A DNA stretch of 64,000 nt from Kitasatospora sp. GAS204B (GTDB lineage: Bacteria > Actinomycetota > Actinomycetes > Streptomycetales > Streptomycetaceae), in assembly GCF_029892155.1 (NCBI RefSeq), contig NZ_JARZAG010000006.1, positions 62,001 through 126,000 of the forward strand. Reading direction: 5' to 3'. The notes below the pieces were generated by a model. That model had not been told where the DNA came from and made no database searches. It saw only the letters and a list, made by a program, of their open reading frames with translations. The translations under genes and the position numbers were made by a program. The stretch's first letter is position 1. Each line of letters begins with the position of its first letter. Positions 55,531 through 63,438 of the stretch are shown here, piece after piece.

Positions 55531-56394
55531 ATGACGAGCAGCGCGATGGGGAACGTGGTCGAGGCGTCGGCCGAGATCGGGGTGATCGGCGGGTCGGGTC
55601 TCTACGCGTTGCTGGACGAGGTCACCGAGGTCACCGTGGAAACGCCGTACGGAGCGCCCAGCGACTCGCTCTTCCTCGGCGCGATCGCCGGGCGCCGGGT
55701 CGCCTTCCTGCCCCGGCACGGGCGCGGCCACCGGCTGCCGCCGCACCGGATCAACTACCGCGCCAACCTGTGGGCGCTGCACGCGCTCGGCGTGCGCCAG
55801 GTGGTGGCGCCCTGCGCGGTCGGCGGCCTGCGCCAGGCGTACGGGCCAGGCACGCTGCTGGTCCCCGACCAGTTCGTCGACCGCACCTCGGGCCGGGTGC
55901 AGACCTACTACGACGGCCTGCCGCTGCCGGACGGCACGGTGCCCGAGGTGGTGCACGTCTCGGTCGCCGACCCCTACTGCCCGCCGGGCCGGGCCGCCGC
56001 GCTGGCCGCCGCCCGGACGCTGGCCTGGGAACCGGTGGACGGCGGCACCCTGGTGGTGATCGAGGGCCCGCGCTTCTCCACCCGCGCGGAATCGCGCTGG
56101 TTCAGCGCCAACGGCTGGTCGGTGGTCGGCATGACCGGCCACCCCGAGGCCGTGCTGGCCCGCGAACTGGGCCTCTGCTACACCTCGTTGGCGCTGGTCA
56201 CCGACCTGGACGCGGGCGTCGAGTCCGGCGAGGGCGTCACCCACGCCGAGGTCCTGGAGGTCTTCGCGCGCAACGTCGACCGGCTGCGCGAGGTGCTCTT
56301 CGAGGCCGTGGCGGGGTTGCCGACGACCCGGGACTGCGTCTGCTCGCACGCCCTGGACGGCATGGCCACCGGGCTGCCGGGAGTCGGTGCCTGA
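55531..56394 (+). CDS. mtnP: S-methyl-5'-thioadenosine phosphorylase
   Basis: 287 residues of the purine nucleoside phosphorylase class: IGVIGGSGLYALLD phosphate loop, FLPRHGRGHRLPPHRINYRANLWALHALG, and GPRFSTRAESRWF with VVGMTGHPEAVLARELGLCY. It cleaves methylthioadenosine to adenine and methylthioribose-1-phosphate in the methionine salvage pathway. ATG at 55531 after GGAGGGG. Confidence 0.9.
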   Translation: MTSSAMGNVVEASAEIGVIGGSGLYALLDEVTEVTVETPYGAPSDSLFLGAIAGRRVAFLPRHGRGHRLPPHRINYRANLWALHALGVRQVVAPCAVGGLRQAYGPGTLLVPDQFVDRTSGRVQTYYDGLPLPDGTVPEVVHVSVADPYCPPGRAAALAAARTLAWEPVDGGTLVVIEGPRFSTRAESRWFSANGWSVVGMTGHPEAVLARELGLCYTSLALVTDLDAGVESGEGVTHAEVLEVFARNVDRLREVLFEAVAGLPTTRDCVCSHALDGMATGLPGVGA

Positions 56395-56399
56395 AACCA

Positions 56400-56423
56400 G
56401 CGGGGGCCGGCGCCGGCCCCCGC
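56400..56423. terminator. 24-bp palindromic terminator
   Basis: GCGGGGGCCGGC and its complement make a perfect 24-nt palindrome between the convergent MTA phosphorylase and the 137-residue membrane gene. Confidence 0.8.
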
Positions 56424-56432
56424 GGATCGGTG

Positions 56433-56846
56433 TCAGGGATGCTCGCCCGCGCGCCGGCGCCGGCGGGCGAGGACCGTCCAGATGGTGGTGAGGACGGCGA
56501 TGGCGGCCAGGACGAGCAGCCAGTTGCGCAGGTAGGGCAGTGGCAGCACGGTCGGGTTGCCGTTGTGCTGGCCGGCGCGCAGGACGGCCGGCAGGGCGAC
56601 CGCCGTGACGGCCGCGGCCACGATCAGGCCGGTGCGGACCGGGGTGCTGCGGGCGACCGCGAGGCCGGCCAGGCAGACCAGCGGGAGCCACAGGCCGTCG
56701 TGCAGCAGCAGCCCGCCGACCGCCCAGCGCAGCACGTCGAACGGGTGGTCGGCGAAGTCGATGTAGTGGTCGGTGAGCACCCCGTAGAGGCCGAAGCCGG
56801 TCAGGGCCAGGCCGGCCACGATGAGCAGGGCGCGGAAGGTACGCAT
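56433..56846 (-). CDS. Membrane protein of unknown function
   Basis: 137 residues with four hydrophobic segments (about 5-25, 40-60, 67-85, 108-128) and an Arg-rich cytoplasmic tail. No family is recognised. It overlaps the upstream molybdopterin oxidoreductase stop by one base (TGATG), so the two are co-translated and may form one electron-transfer unit. Confidence 0.8.
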   Translation of the reverse strand: MRTFRALLIVAGLALTGFGLYGVLTDHYIDFADHPFDVLRWAVGGLLLHDGLWLPLVCLAGLAVARSTPVRTGLIVAAAVTAVALPAVLRAGQHNGNPTVLPLPYLRNWLLVLAAIAVLTTIWTVLARRRRRAGEHP

Positions 56847-57958
56847 CAGATGACCTCGATCCGGGTGACCCACTTGGTCTGCAGGACGCCGGGGCGGTTG
56901 GGCGCGATGATCCGCGCCGGGTAGCCGTGGTCGGGGTCCAGCACCTCGCCGTTGACCCGCAGGGCGAGCAGGGTCAGCGGGTCGTGGGCGTAGCTGGAGG
57001 GCATCTCCATCACCCGGTACGGGCCGTCGGCCTCCAGCGAGGTGACCCGGAGCCCGGCGCCGGCGGGGGCGCCCGCCAGGTCCAGCAGGTCGCGGACCCG
57101 GACGCCGGTCCAGCGGGCACCGGCACTCCACCCCTCCACGCAGGCAATCGGCAAGTCGGCCGAGAACTGCGGGAGTTGCGACAGCTCGGCGAGCGAGAAG
57201 CGGAGCGGGCGCGGGCCGTCCACCCGCAACTGCCAGTCGGCGGGGGCGGTGGTGGTGCCGGCCTGCGCGGCGGTGCGGTTGACCGGCAGGCCCTGCGGGC
57301 CGATGTCGGGGCGGCGCGGGGCGAACAGGTCCAGGGTGCGCAGCCACGGGACGCTCTGCCCGGCGGTGGTGAGGGTGACCACGCCGACCGAGACGGTGAC
57401 CGCGGTGAGGAAGCTCCGGCGCTGGGCCAGGCCGGGCCTGACGCGCCGCCAGTGCGCGGCGATCAGCGGGGCCTTGGCCGCGATGTGCAGCAGCAGCCCG
57501 CCGACCGCGAGCCAGGCCAGCCAGAAGTGCGTCTGTCGGAACGGGAACGGCCACGGGTACCACTGGAGCGTGTTGAGCAGACCCGTGAACAGCTCCAGCA
57601 GCATCGAGCCGACCAGCACGGCGATGCTCAGCCGCTCCAGCGCGTGCGGCACGCTGCGCACCGGCGGCCACTCGAAGAGCTTGGGGTACACCGTCCAGAG
57701 CTTGGCGCCGAGCAGCGGGATCGCGGCGATGCCGCTGATCACGTGTAGGCCCTGGGTGACCCGGTAGCCGTCGACGGGGCGGCTGGGCAGGTGGTCGCGC
57801 AGCCAGCCGGGCGGCTGCTGGAGCAGGTGGCTGAGCAGGCCGGTGAGGAAGCAGGTGAGCAGCGCGGCCCCGAGCCAACGGCCGATCACCACGGCGGTGC
57901 GGGGCTCGTGCAGGGCGGACCGGAAGGTCGGTAGTGGCGGGCGTCGGAGCAGATCCAT
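56846..57958 (-). CDS. Membrane-anchored molybdopterin-dependent oxidoreductase
   Basis: 370 residues. The N-terminal half carries about four membrane helices with histidines (GYRVTQGLHVISG, RQTHFWLAWLAVGGLLLHIAAKAP) that could bind haem b. The C-terminal half is the sulfite-oxidase-like molybdopterin domain: Cys ligand in PIACVEGWSAGARWTGVRV, and RIIAPNRPGVLQTKWV. It probably oxidises a small anion or organic sulfur compound and passes electrons to the membrane. The ATG at 57958 has a TTGCAT -10-like element 6 nt upstream and the heptamer-repeat operator 47 bp upstream. Confidence 0.85.
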   Translation of the reverse strand: MDLLRRPPLPTFRSALHEPRTAVVIGRWLGAALLTCFLTGLLSHLLQQPPGWLRDHLPSRPVDGYRVTQGLHVISGIAAIPLLGAKLWTVYPKLFEWPPVRSVPHALERLSIAVLVGSMLLELFTGLLNTLQWYPWPFPFRQTHFWLAWLAVGGLLLHIAAKAPLIAAHWRRVRPGLAQRRSFLTAVTVSVGVVTLTTAGQSVPWLRTLDLFAPRRPDIGPQGLPVNRTAAQAGTTTAPADWQLRVDGPRPLRFSLAELSQLPQFSADLPIACVEGWSAGARWTGVRVRDLLDLAGAPAGAGLRVTSLEADGPYRVMEMPSSYAHDPLTLLALRVNGEVLDPDHGYPARIIAPNRPGVLQTKWVTRIEVI

Positions 57959-58004
57959 GCCCACATGCAATCGCCGATCGGGCTCCCGTGGTCGGTGCGA
58001 CGTG

Positions 58005-58022
58005 CTTACGGAAGTCCTACGA
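58005..58022 (+). promoter_or_regulatory. Heptamer direct-repeat operator, site 1
   Basis: CTTACGG-AAGT-CCTACGA, two heptamers 11 bp apart, 47 bp upstream of the molybdopterin oxidoreductase start. It is the weakest of three copies (58005, 58730, 62594) because the last base is A. Confidence 0.7.
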
Positions 58023-58028
58023 CAGGAC

Positions 58029-58238
58029 CTAGTCGGCGGGCTTGACCCAGTCGATGCGCGCAACGGCATGCGGCGGGAACGACACCCGGGACCCGTCCTC
58101 CCGGGCGACATGCACCCACCCGACGCCGTCGACACGGATGCTGCCCTCGACCGGCTCGCCGAGCAGCAGACCAGGGCTCGCGTACTCCGGCCGGTGGACC
58201 AGATGGACTATGCCGGGGTTCGCCTCGAGGCTTGCCAT
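58029..58238 (-). CDS. Small conserved-looking protein
   Basis: 69 residues (MASLEANPGIVHLVHRPEY, VDGVGWVHVAREDGSRVSFPPHAVARIDWV). It suggests a compact beta-rich fold. No family is recognised. A GGGG precedes the ATG. Its stop lies 7 nt from the site 1 operator of the next gene. Confidence 0.6.
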   Translation of the reverse strand: MASLEANPGIVHLVHRPEYASPGLLLGEPVEGSIRVDGVGWVHVAREDGSRVSFPPHAVARIDWVKPAD

Positions 58239-58372
58239 GACCCCGATTCTTCAAGCCGGTGCCATGGTCCGCCACCGGAGATCCGTCGGTCAGCTGATCA
58301 CGGTGCGCCGCCACCTTGCCCTGCGGCTCAACTCGACTCCCCGCCGGGGGAGACCCGGAGGGGCGAGGGCGC

Positions 58373-58660
58373 TCAGAACGGCTCGACGCCGCCGCCCTTG
58401 ATCTCCAGCCGCAGCTCGCCGACCGGATGCCCGGTGGTGAGGAAGTGTCCGTCCCGGCCGCCGTGCGGTCGCAGGACGCCGGGCTGGTTGCGTGACAGCG
58501 CCCAGAGCCGGGCATCCTCCTCGGGGTGCTCGGTGCTGGGGCGGATGGTGCCGCGCCAACTCCACAGGTCGTTCTCGGGATGCATGGCGTACAGGTGCGC
58601 GTCGACCGCGATCTCCACGCCGCCCTGCCTCACGACGGCCGGGCCGTGGTAGCTCCTCAT
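58373..58660 (-). CDS. Small protein, possibly DUF4873-like
   Basis: 95 residues: GPAVVRQGGVEIAVDAHLYAMHPENDLWSWRGTI, and LRLEIKGGGVEPF. This beta-rich pattern resembles small DUF4873-type proteins, which often accompany oxidoreductases. No function can be given. It is divergent from GT87, with the site 2 operator between their starts. Confidence 0.6.
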   Translation of the reverse strand: MRSYHGPAVVRQGGVEIAVDAHLYAMHPENDLWSWRGTIRPSTEHPEEDARLWALSRNQPGVLRPHGGRDGHFLTTGHPVGELRLEIKGGGVEPF

Positions 58661-58729
58661 GAGTCCAGGCTACGGCGGCGGCCGCACACACACCGGCCCG
58701 GAGCGCGGCCCGGTGACCCGTAGGACCCT

Positions 58730-58747
58730 CTTACGGAAGTCCTACGG
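58730..58747 (+). promoter_or_regulatory. Heptamer direct-repeat operator, site 2
   Basis: CTTACGGAAGTCCTACGG, 50 bp upstream of the GT87 start. An inverted copy of its second half (CCGTAGGA at 58718-58725) precedes it. Same motif and orientation as sites 1 and 3. Confidence 0.78.
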
Positions 58748-58796
58748 TTCCCGGGCGAACACCCCGCCCGCCGATCACGGGTGGCAGGGTGACGCT

Positions 58797-60215
58797 GTGC
58801 CCGCTCCCCGTTCCCCCTGGCTCACGCTCCCCGCGCTTGCCGCCGTGGCCGCGCTGACCGTCGCCCTCGCGCTCACCTTCACCACCGGCGGTACCCTCGG
58901 CCACCGCGCGCCGCTCACCCTCTGGTACCCGATCGACCTCGCGCTCTTCGCCGTGGCGATCCTCGCGCTGCGGCTGGTGCCGGCCCGGCTGCTGCCCGCC
59001 GTGGTGCTGGCGGGAGCGGTGGCCGTAGCCGCCAGCGGCCTGCTCGCGGCGCCGCGCACCAGCGACGACGCCTACCGCTACCTGTGGGACGGCCAGGTGC
59101 AGGCGGCCGGCCACTCCCCGTACGACTATCCGCCCGACGCGCCGCAGTTGGCCGGGCTGCGCGTCCAGGCGCCCGCGCTCTTCCCGCCGTCCGGCGACTG
59201 CGTCGGCTGGGACCTGCGCCGCGCCCCGGGCGGCTTCTGCAGCCACGTCAACCGCCCTGGCGTGCCCACCATCTACCCGCCGGTCGCCGAGTTCTGGTTC
59301 CTCGGCCTGCACCTGGTGGAGCACGGGCACGGGGTGCGCGCGGCCCAGGCCGGCGGAGCGCTGCTGGCGGTCGCCACCACCGCGCTGCTGCTGTTCGTCC
59401 TGCCGCCCGAGCGGCGACGGCAGGCGGCGCTCTGGGGCTGGTTCCCCGGGGTGGCGGTGTGGGCGGTGAACGACGCGCACGTGGACGCGCTCGGCGCGCT
59501 GCTGACGGTCGCCGGTCTGGCGCTCGCGGTCCGGGGCCGGGCGGTGGCCGGGGGAGCGGCGCTGGGCGGGGCGGCGGCGGTCAAGCTGATCCCGGCGCTG
59601 GTGCTGCCCGGGGCGATGGCCGGGCTGCTGAGCCGTCGCCCGAGCCGGCGCGACGCGCTGCTGCCGCTGGCCGCCGCCGGCGTCTTCGCCCTCGGCTACC
59701 TGCCCTACCTGCTGCTCTCCGGCCGCAAGGTGCTCGGCTTCCTGCCCGGCTACCTGCACGAGGAGGGCTACGACCAGGGCTCGGTGAACCGCTACGGGCT
59801 GCTGCGGGTGCTGCTGCCGGACTCGCTGGCGGCCCTCGGCGCACTGCTCGCGATCCTGGTCGCGGCGCTGGCCGTGCTGCGCTGGGGCGACCCGGCGCGG
59901 CCGTGGCGCGGCGCGCTGCTGGTCAGCGGGACGGCGCTGCTCGCGCTGACGCCCGACTACCCGTGGTACGGGCTGCTGGTGGTGGCGCTGGTCGGGCTGG
60001 ACGGCCGGTGGGAGTGGCTGGCCGTGCCGGCCGCCGGACAGCTGCCCTACCTCTACGGCGGTCAGGCCCAGCTGCCCGCCTACGGGGCGGCGCTGGGCCT
60101 GGTGCTGGCCGGGGCGGTGCTGCGACGGTACGTCGGGACGGCGCTTCCGCCGGCCGGGGCGGTGCTGCGACGGTACGTCAGGACGGCGCGTCCTCCAGTC
60201 GGAAGCCGACCTTGA
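58797..60215 (+). CDS. GT87/DUF2029-type mannosyltransferase-like membrane protein
   Basis: 472 residues with about ten membrane helices, the DUF2029/GT87 pattern RTSDDAYRYLWDGQVQAAGHSPYDYPPD near residues 93-120 with acidic catalytic residues, and NDAHVDALGALLTV. It transfers a sugar from polyprenyl phosphate. The GTG at 58797 is only 6 nt after a CAGGGT -10-like element, so the mRNA may be leaderless; upstream in-frame ATG 58659 covers the operator and is rejected. A 45-bp duplication repeats AGAVLRRYVxTAxPP at the C-terminus, and the end overlaps dodecin by 38 nt. Confidence 0.85.
   Translation: MPAPRSPWLTLPALAAVAALTVALALTFTTGGTLGHRAPLTLWYPIDLALFAVAILALRLVPARLLPAVVLAGAVAVAASGLLAAPRTSDDAYRYLWDGQVQAAGHSPYDYPPDAPQLAGLRVQAPALFPPSGDCVGWDLRRAPGGFCSHVNRPGVPTIYPPVAEFWFLGLHLVEHGHGVRAAQAGGALLAVATTALLLFVLPPERRRQAALWGWFPGVAVWAVNDAHVDALGALLTVAGLALAVRGRAVAGGAALGGAAAVKLIPALVLPGAMAGLLSRRPSRRDALLPLAAAGVFALGYLPYLLLSGRKVLGFLPGYLHEEGYDQGSVNRYGLLRVLLPDSLAALGALLAILVAALAVLRWGDPARPWRGALLVSGTALLALTPDYPWYGLLVVALVGLDGRWEWLAVPAAGQLPYLYGGQAQLPAYGAALGLVLAGAVLRRYVGTALPPAGAVLRRYVRTARPPVGSRP
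60107..60196 (+). repeat. 45-bp tandem duplication at the GT87 end
   Basis: 60107-60151 and 60152-60196 are 45-bp copies (a few mismatches), in frame, so 15 residues are repeated. The second copy contains the dodecin stop codon, created by a G-to-A difference at 60180. Confidence 0.9.
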
Positions 60216-60396
60216 CGGTCACCTGGAAGTGCCCGATCCGACCGTCCTCCACGTGCCCGCGCACCTGCTCGACCTCGAACCAGTCGATGTTGCGCAGGGT
60301 CTGCGCCGCGCGGGCCAGGGCGTTGCGGATCGCGGCGTCGGTCCCCTCGGGAGAGGAACCGACGATCTCGGTCACCCGGTAGGTGTGGTTGGTCAT
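60178..60396 (-). CDS. Dodecin family protein
   Basis: 72 residues: TYRVTEIVGSSPEGTDAAIRNALARAAQTLRNIDWFEV, then QVTVKVGFRLED. This is the dodecin flavin-binding dodecamer pattern, with the Trp that stacks on flavin. It stores or buffers flavins. ATG at 60396. Its last 38 nt overlap the end of the GT87 gene tail to tail, inside a 45-bp duplication. Confidence 0.92.
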   Translation of the reverse strand: MTNHTYRVTEIVGSSPEGTDAAIRNALARAAQTLRNIDWFEVEQVRGHVEDGRIGHFQVTVKVGFRLEDAPS

Positions 60397-60550
60397 GGTG
60401 GCCTCCGTGGGCTGCGGTGGGCTGGGTGCAGCGGCGCGGGCGCAGCTGTCCTTCTCCTCCACCGTGACGCATCGCGCACCGCCTCGCGCGGCGGGCCGCC
60501 CGTCCCGGGGGCCCGCCGCGCACCTCACTCCGGGCGCCCGCCCGTCTGCG

Positions 60551-61219
60551 TCACTCCGCGCGTCGTAGCGCGACGAAGCAGCGCCCCGCCGAGCTCCACC
60601 GCTCCTCCTCGACCAGCCCCGCGCCCGCGGCGTACCGCAGCGTGGCGGCGGTGCCCAGCCGGGCCCAGTGGAACGGCGGCCCGCTGCCGCCCGCCGCGTC
60701 CTCCACCCGGACCATCACCCGCTCGTCCACCGCGCCGGGTTCCACCTCGGCGAGCAGCAGGCCGTCCGGGGCGAGCAGTTCGCCGACCCGGGTCAGCAGC
60801 GCGGCCGGGTCGCCGCCGATGCCGAGGTTGCCGTCGGCCAGCAGCGCGGTGCCCCAGCGGCCCTCGGCGGGCAGCCGGTCGAAGACCGAGCGGCAGAGCG
60901 CGGCGCCGCCCAGGTCCCGGGTGCGGGCCACCGCCGCGCCGGTCAGGTCGACGCCGAGCGCGGGCAGGCCGGCCGCCAGCAGTTCGGTGACCAGGCGCCC
61001 CGGGCCGCAGCCGATGTCCAGCACCGGGCGGCCCGCCGCCAGGCAGCGCAGCAGCAGCCCCCGGTCGGCGGCGTCCGGCGGCGCGCACCAGCGCTCCACC
61101 TCCAGCGGGTGCCGACCGCCGTCCGCGCGGCGCAGCCAGAGCGGGCCGCGCCCGGTCCGCATCGCCTCGGCGAACGGATCGTCGCACCAGGGGCGCTGCC
61201 TGACCTGAAGGTCCGTCAT
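60551..61219 (-). CDS. Class I SAM-dependent methyltransferase
   Basis: 222 residues with motif I PVLDIGCGPGRLVTELLAAG, motif II LGVDLTGAAV and HWARLGTAATLRYA. It shares one base with the preceding glycosyltransferase stop (TGATG), so they are co-translated. It may methylate the sugar or lipid product of the neighbouring glycosyltransferases. Substrate unknown. Confidence 0.88.
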   Translation of the reverse strand: MTDLQVRQRPWCDDPFAEAMRTGRGPLWLRRADGGRHPLEVERWCAPPDAADRGLLLRCLAAGRPVLDIGCGPGRLVTELLAAGLPALGVDLTGAAVARTRDLGGAALCRSVFDRLPAEGRWGTALLADGNLGIGGDPAALLTRVGELLAPDGLLLAEVEPGAVDERVMVRVEDAAGGSGPPFHWARLGTAATLRYAAGAGLVEEERWSSAGRCFVALRRAE

Positions 61220-62547
61220 CAGGCGACCTCTGCCGTCCTGCTGACGCTGCGCCAGCTCGCGGCGAAGGCTCCGTGCGGGTCCAGTGCCGACACCGCCGCG
61301 GCATCGGCGGCGGTGTCCACGTCGGTCAGCTCCGGTAGTTGACGTACCGTCAGCTCGGCCTCGGCCAGTCGCGCCAGCAGCGCCGCCCCGGTCCGTTCGG
61401 TCGACATCGGCACGCCGAGCAGCAGCTGCCGGGCCAGCGCCTGGCTCGGCCGCGCCAGCCCGAGCGCCCAGAACCCGCCGTCGGCCGCCGGGCCGAACCA
61501 GGCGTCCGCCCCGCTGCGCGCAGCCGCCGACAGCGGTTGCGCGAGGGTCTCGGCGCGCAGTTGCGGGGTGTCCATGCCGACCAGCAGCGCGGGTGCCCCG
61601 GGCGGGGCGTGTCCGAAGGCGGCCACCAGCCGCTCGTCCAGCCCGCCGCCGCACTGCGGCAGGACCTGCCAGCCGGGCGGCAGCAGGTCGGCGACGGCCT
61701 CGGTGGGGCCGTCCAGCACCAGCATGCGGCGTCCGGCCGGCACCGTGTCCAGCGTGCGCAGGGTGTCCGCGAGCGCGGCCCGGGCCAGCTCGGCCGCCTG
61801 CTGCGGGGTGCACGGCGGGCAGAGCCGGGTCTTCACCCGGCCGGGCAGCGGCGCCTTGGCGATCACCAGCAGGGTGGGCGGCGGCGCGGCCAGCACCGCG
61901 CGCATGTCGGCGATGGCCTGCCGGGTGCCGCGCACCGTGCCGGTCACCTTGGAGCGCCCGGCGCGCGGGTGGTAGTCCACGTCCACCTCGGCGATCCGCA
62001 GCCCGGCCGCGCCCGCCGTCAGCACCATCTCCAGCGGGTAGCCCGAGCGGCGGTCGCCCAGGCCCAGCGCCAGCAGGCGGGTGCGGCGGGCCGCGCGCAT
62101 CGGGCCGAGGTCGTGCAGCGGCGCGCCGGTGCGGGCTCGCAGCCGGGCGCTGAGCAGCGTGTTGGCGAGCCGGGCGTGCGGCGGCCAGGCGCCGCGTGCG
62201 GTCGGTCGGCGGCGGCCGAGCACCAGGTCCGCCCGGCCGGCCAGCACCGGATCGACCACCCGGTGCAGCTGGGCCGGGTCGAGCGAGCCGTCGCAGTCCA
62301 GGAAGCAGACCAGCTCGGCGGTGGCCGCCAGCAGTCCGGCGTGGCAGGCGGCGCCGAAGCCGCGGCGCGGCTCGCTGACCACCTGCGCGCCCAGCTCGCG
62401 GGCCAGCTCGGCCGAGCCGTCGCTGGAGCCGTTGTCCACGACCAGCGCCCGCCAGCCGGTCGGGATCCGGCTCAACACCCAGGGCAGCGCCGCCGCCTCG
62501 TCCAGGCAGGGCAGCACCACATCGACAGAAGAAGGGGGGAGGTTCAC
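61219..62547 (-). CDS. GT2 glycosyltransferase fused to DUF2064 domain
   Basis: 442 residues. Residues 1-215 are a GT-A family 2 domain (VVLPCLDEAAALPWVL, DNGSSDGS, CFLDCDGSLD with the metal-binding Asp, SGYPLEMVLTAGAAGLRIAEVDV). Residues 225-440 are a DUF2064 nucleotidyltransferase-like domain (VIAKAPLPGRVKTRLCPP, GMDTPQLR, PAADGGFWALGL). The pair suggests transfer of a sugar with activation by the second domain. GTG start; TAGCGT -10 lies 6 nt upstream, so the mRNA is probably leaderless. Operator site 3 is 47 bp upstream. Confidence 0.88.
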   Translation of the reverse strand: MNLPPSSVDVVLPCLDEAAALPWVLSRIPTGWRALVVDNGSSDGSAELARELGAQVVSEPRRGFGAACHAGLLAATAELVCFLDCDGSLDPAQLHRVVDPVLAGRADLVLGRRRPTARGAWPPHARLANTLLSARLRARTGAPLHDLGPMRAARRTRLLALGLGDRRSGYPLEMVLTAGAAGLRIAEVDVDYHPRAGRSKVTGTVRGTRQAIADMRAVLAAPPPTLLVIAKAPLPGRVKTRLCPPCTPQQAAELARAALADTLRTLDTVPAGRRMLVLDGPTEAVADLLPPGWQVLPQCGGGLDERLVAAFGHAPPGAPALLVGMDTPQLRAETLAQPLSAAARSGADAWFGPAADGGFWALGLARPSQALARQLLLGVPMSTERTGAALLARLAEAELTVRQLPELTDVDTAADAAAVSALDPHGAFAASWRSVSRTAEVA

Positions 62548-62593
62548 GCTCCCACGCTAGGCAGCGCGGGGCCGCCGCAGCAGGTGGCGCGGC

Positions 62594-62611
62594 CTTACGG
62601 AAGTCCTACGG
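62594..62611 (+). promoter_or_regulatory. Heptamer direct-repeat operator, site 3
   Basis: CTTACGGAAGTCCTACGG, two 7-bp copies of C[TC]TACGG with an 11-bp period. It stands between the GT2/DUF2064 start (47 bp away) and the response regulator start (51 bp away), so it may serve both. Confidence 0.8.
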
Positions 62612-62661
62612 CCGCACACCCCGGGCTCGGGATGGTGCGGCGGGTCCCTATCCTCGGAGGC

Positions 62662-63438
62662 GTGACAGAGACTTCCCCACCCGCCCGGATCCTGGTGGTC
62701 GACGACGACCCGACCGTCGCCGAGGTGGTCGTCGGCTACCTGCAGCGGGCCGGCTACCGCGTCGACCGGGCCGCCGACGGCCGCGCCGCGCTGGTGCAGG
62801 CCGCGCAGGGGCGCCCCGATCTGGTGGTGCTCGACCTGATGCTGCCCGAGCTGGACGGCCTGGAGGTCTGCCGCCGGCTCCGGGTGGACGGCGGCGGCCC
62901 CGCGGTGGTGATGCTCACCGCGAAGGGCGAGGAGTCGGAGCGGATCCTGGGCCTGGAGCTGGGGGCCGACGACTACGTCACCAAGCCGTTCAGCCCGCGC
63001 GAGCTGGTGTTGCGGATCCAGGCGGTGCTGCGCCGGCACGGCGCGCCCAGCCAGGGCGCCGGTCGCGGACCGGTCCGGGCGGGTGATCTGACGCTGGATC
63101 AGCAGGCCCGCCGGGCCTTCCGAGGCGACCGTGAACTCGCGCTGACCCAGCGGGAGTTCGACCTTCTGACCTTCTTCGCCAAGCACCCGGGGCAGGCCTT
63201 CGGCCGGGAGGAGCTGATGCAGAAGGTGTGGGGGTGGGACTTCGGCGACCTGTCCACCGTCACCGTGCACGTGCGGCGGCTGCGCGAGAAGGTCGAGGAC
63301 GATCCTGCGGCGCCGGTGCTGATCAGCACGGTCTGGGGAGTCGGCTACCGGTTCGATCCGGCGGCCGCGGACAGCACCCCGGCAGCTGTGACCGACAACG
63401 CTGCCGACGGCGCGATCGCGAAGGACGGGGCGGCATGA
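62662..63438 (+). CDS. OmpR-family response regulator
   Basis: 258 residues: receiver domain with ILVVDDDPTVAEVV, the phosphorylated Asp in PDLVVLDLMLPELDG and Lys in GADDYVTKPFSPRELV; then a winged-helix DNA-binding domain (LTQREFDLLTFFAKHPGQAFGREELMQKVWG, VTVHVRRLREKVEDDP). The GTG at 62662 is 7 nt after TATCCT, and the GGAGG is too close to be a site, so it is probably leaderless. It overlaps the kinase gene by 4 nt (ATGA). It may bind the heptamer repeats just upstream of itself. Confidence 0.93.
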   Translation: MTETSPPARILVVDDDPTVAEVVVGYLQRAGYRVDRAADGRAALVQAAQGRPDLVVLDLMLPELDGLEVCRRLRVDGGGPAVVMLTAKGEESERILGLELGADDYVTKPFSPRELVLRIQAVLRRHGAPSQGAGRGPVRAGDLTLDQQARRAFRGDRELALTQREFDLLTFFAKHPGQAFGREELMQKVWGWDFGDLSTVTVHVRRLREKVEDDPAAPVLISTVWGVGYRFDPAAADSTPAAVTDNAADGAIAKDGAA

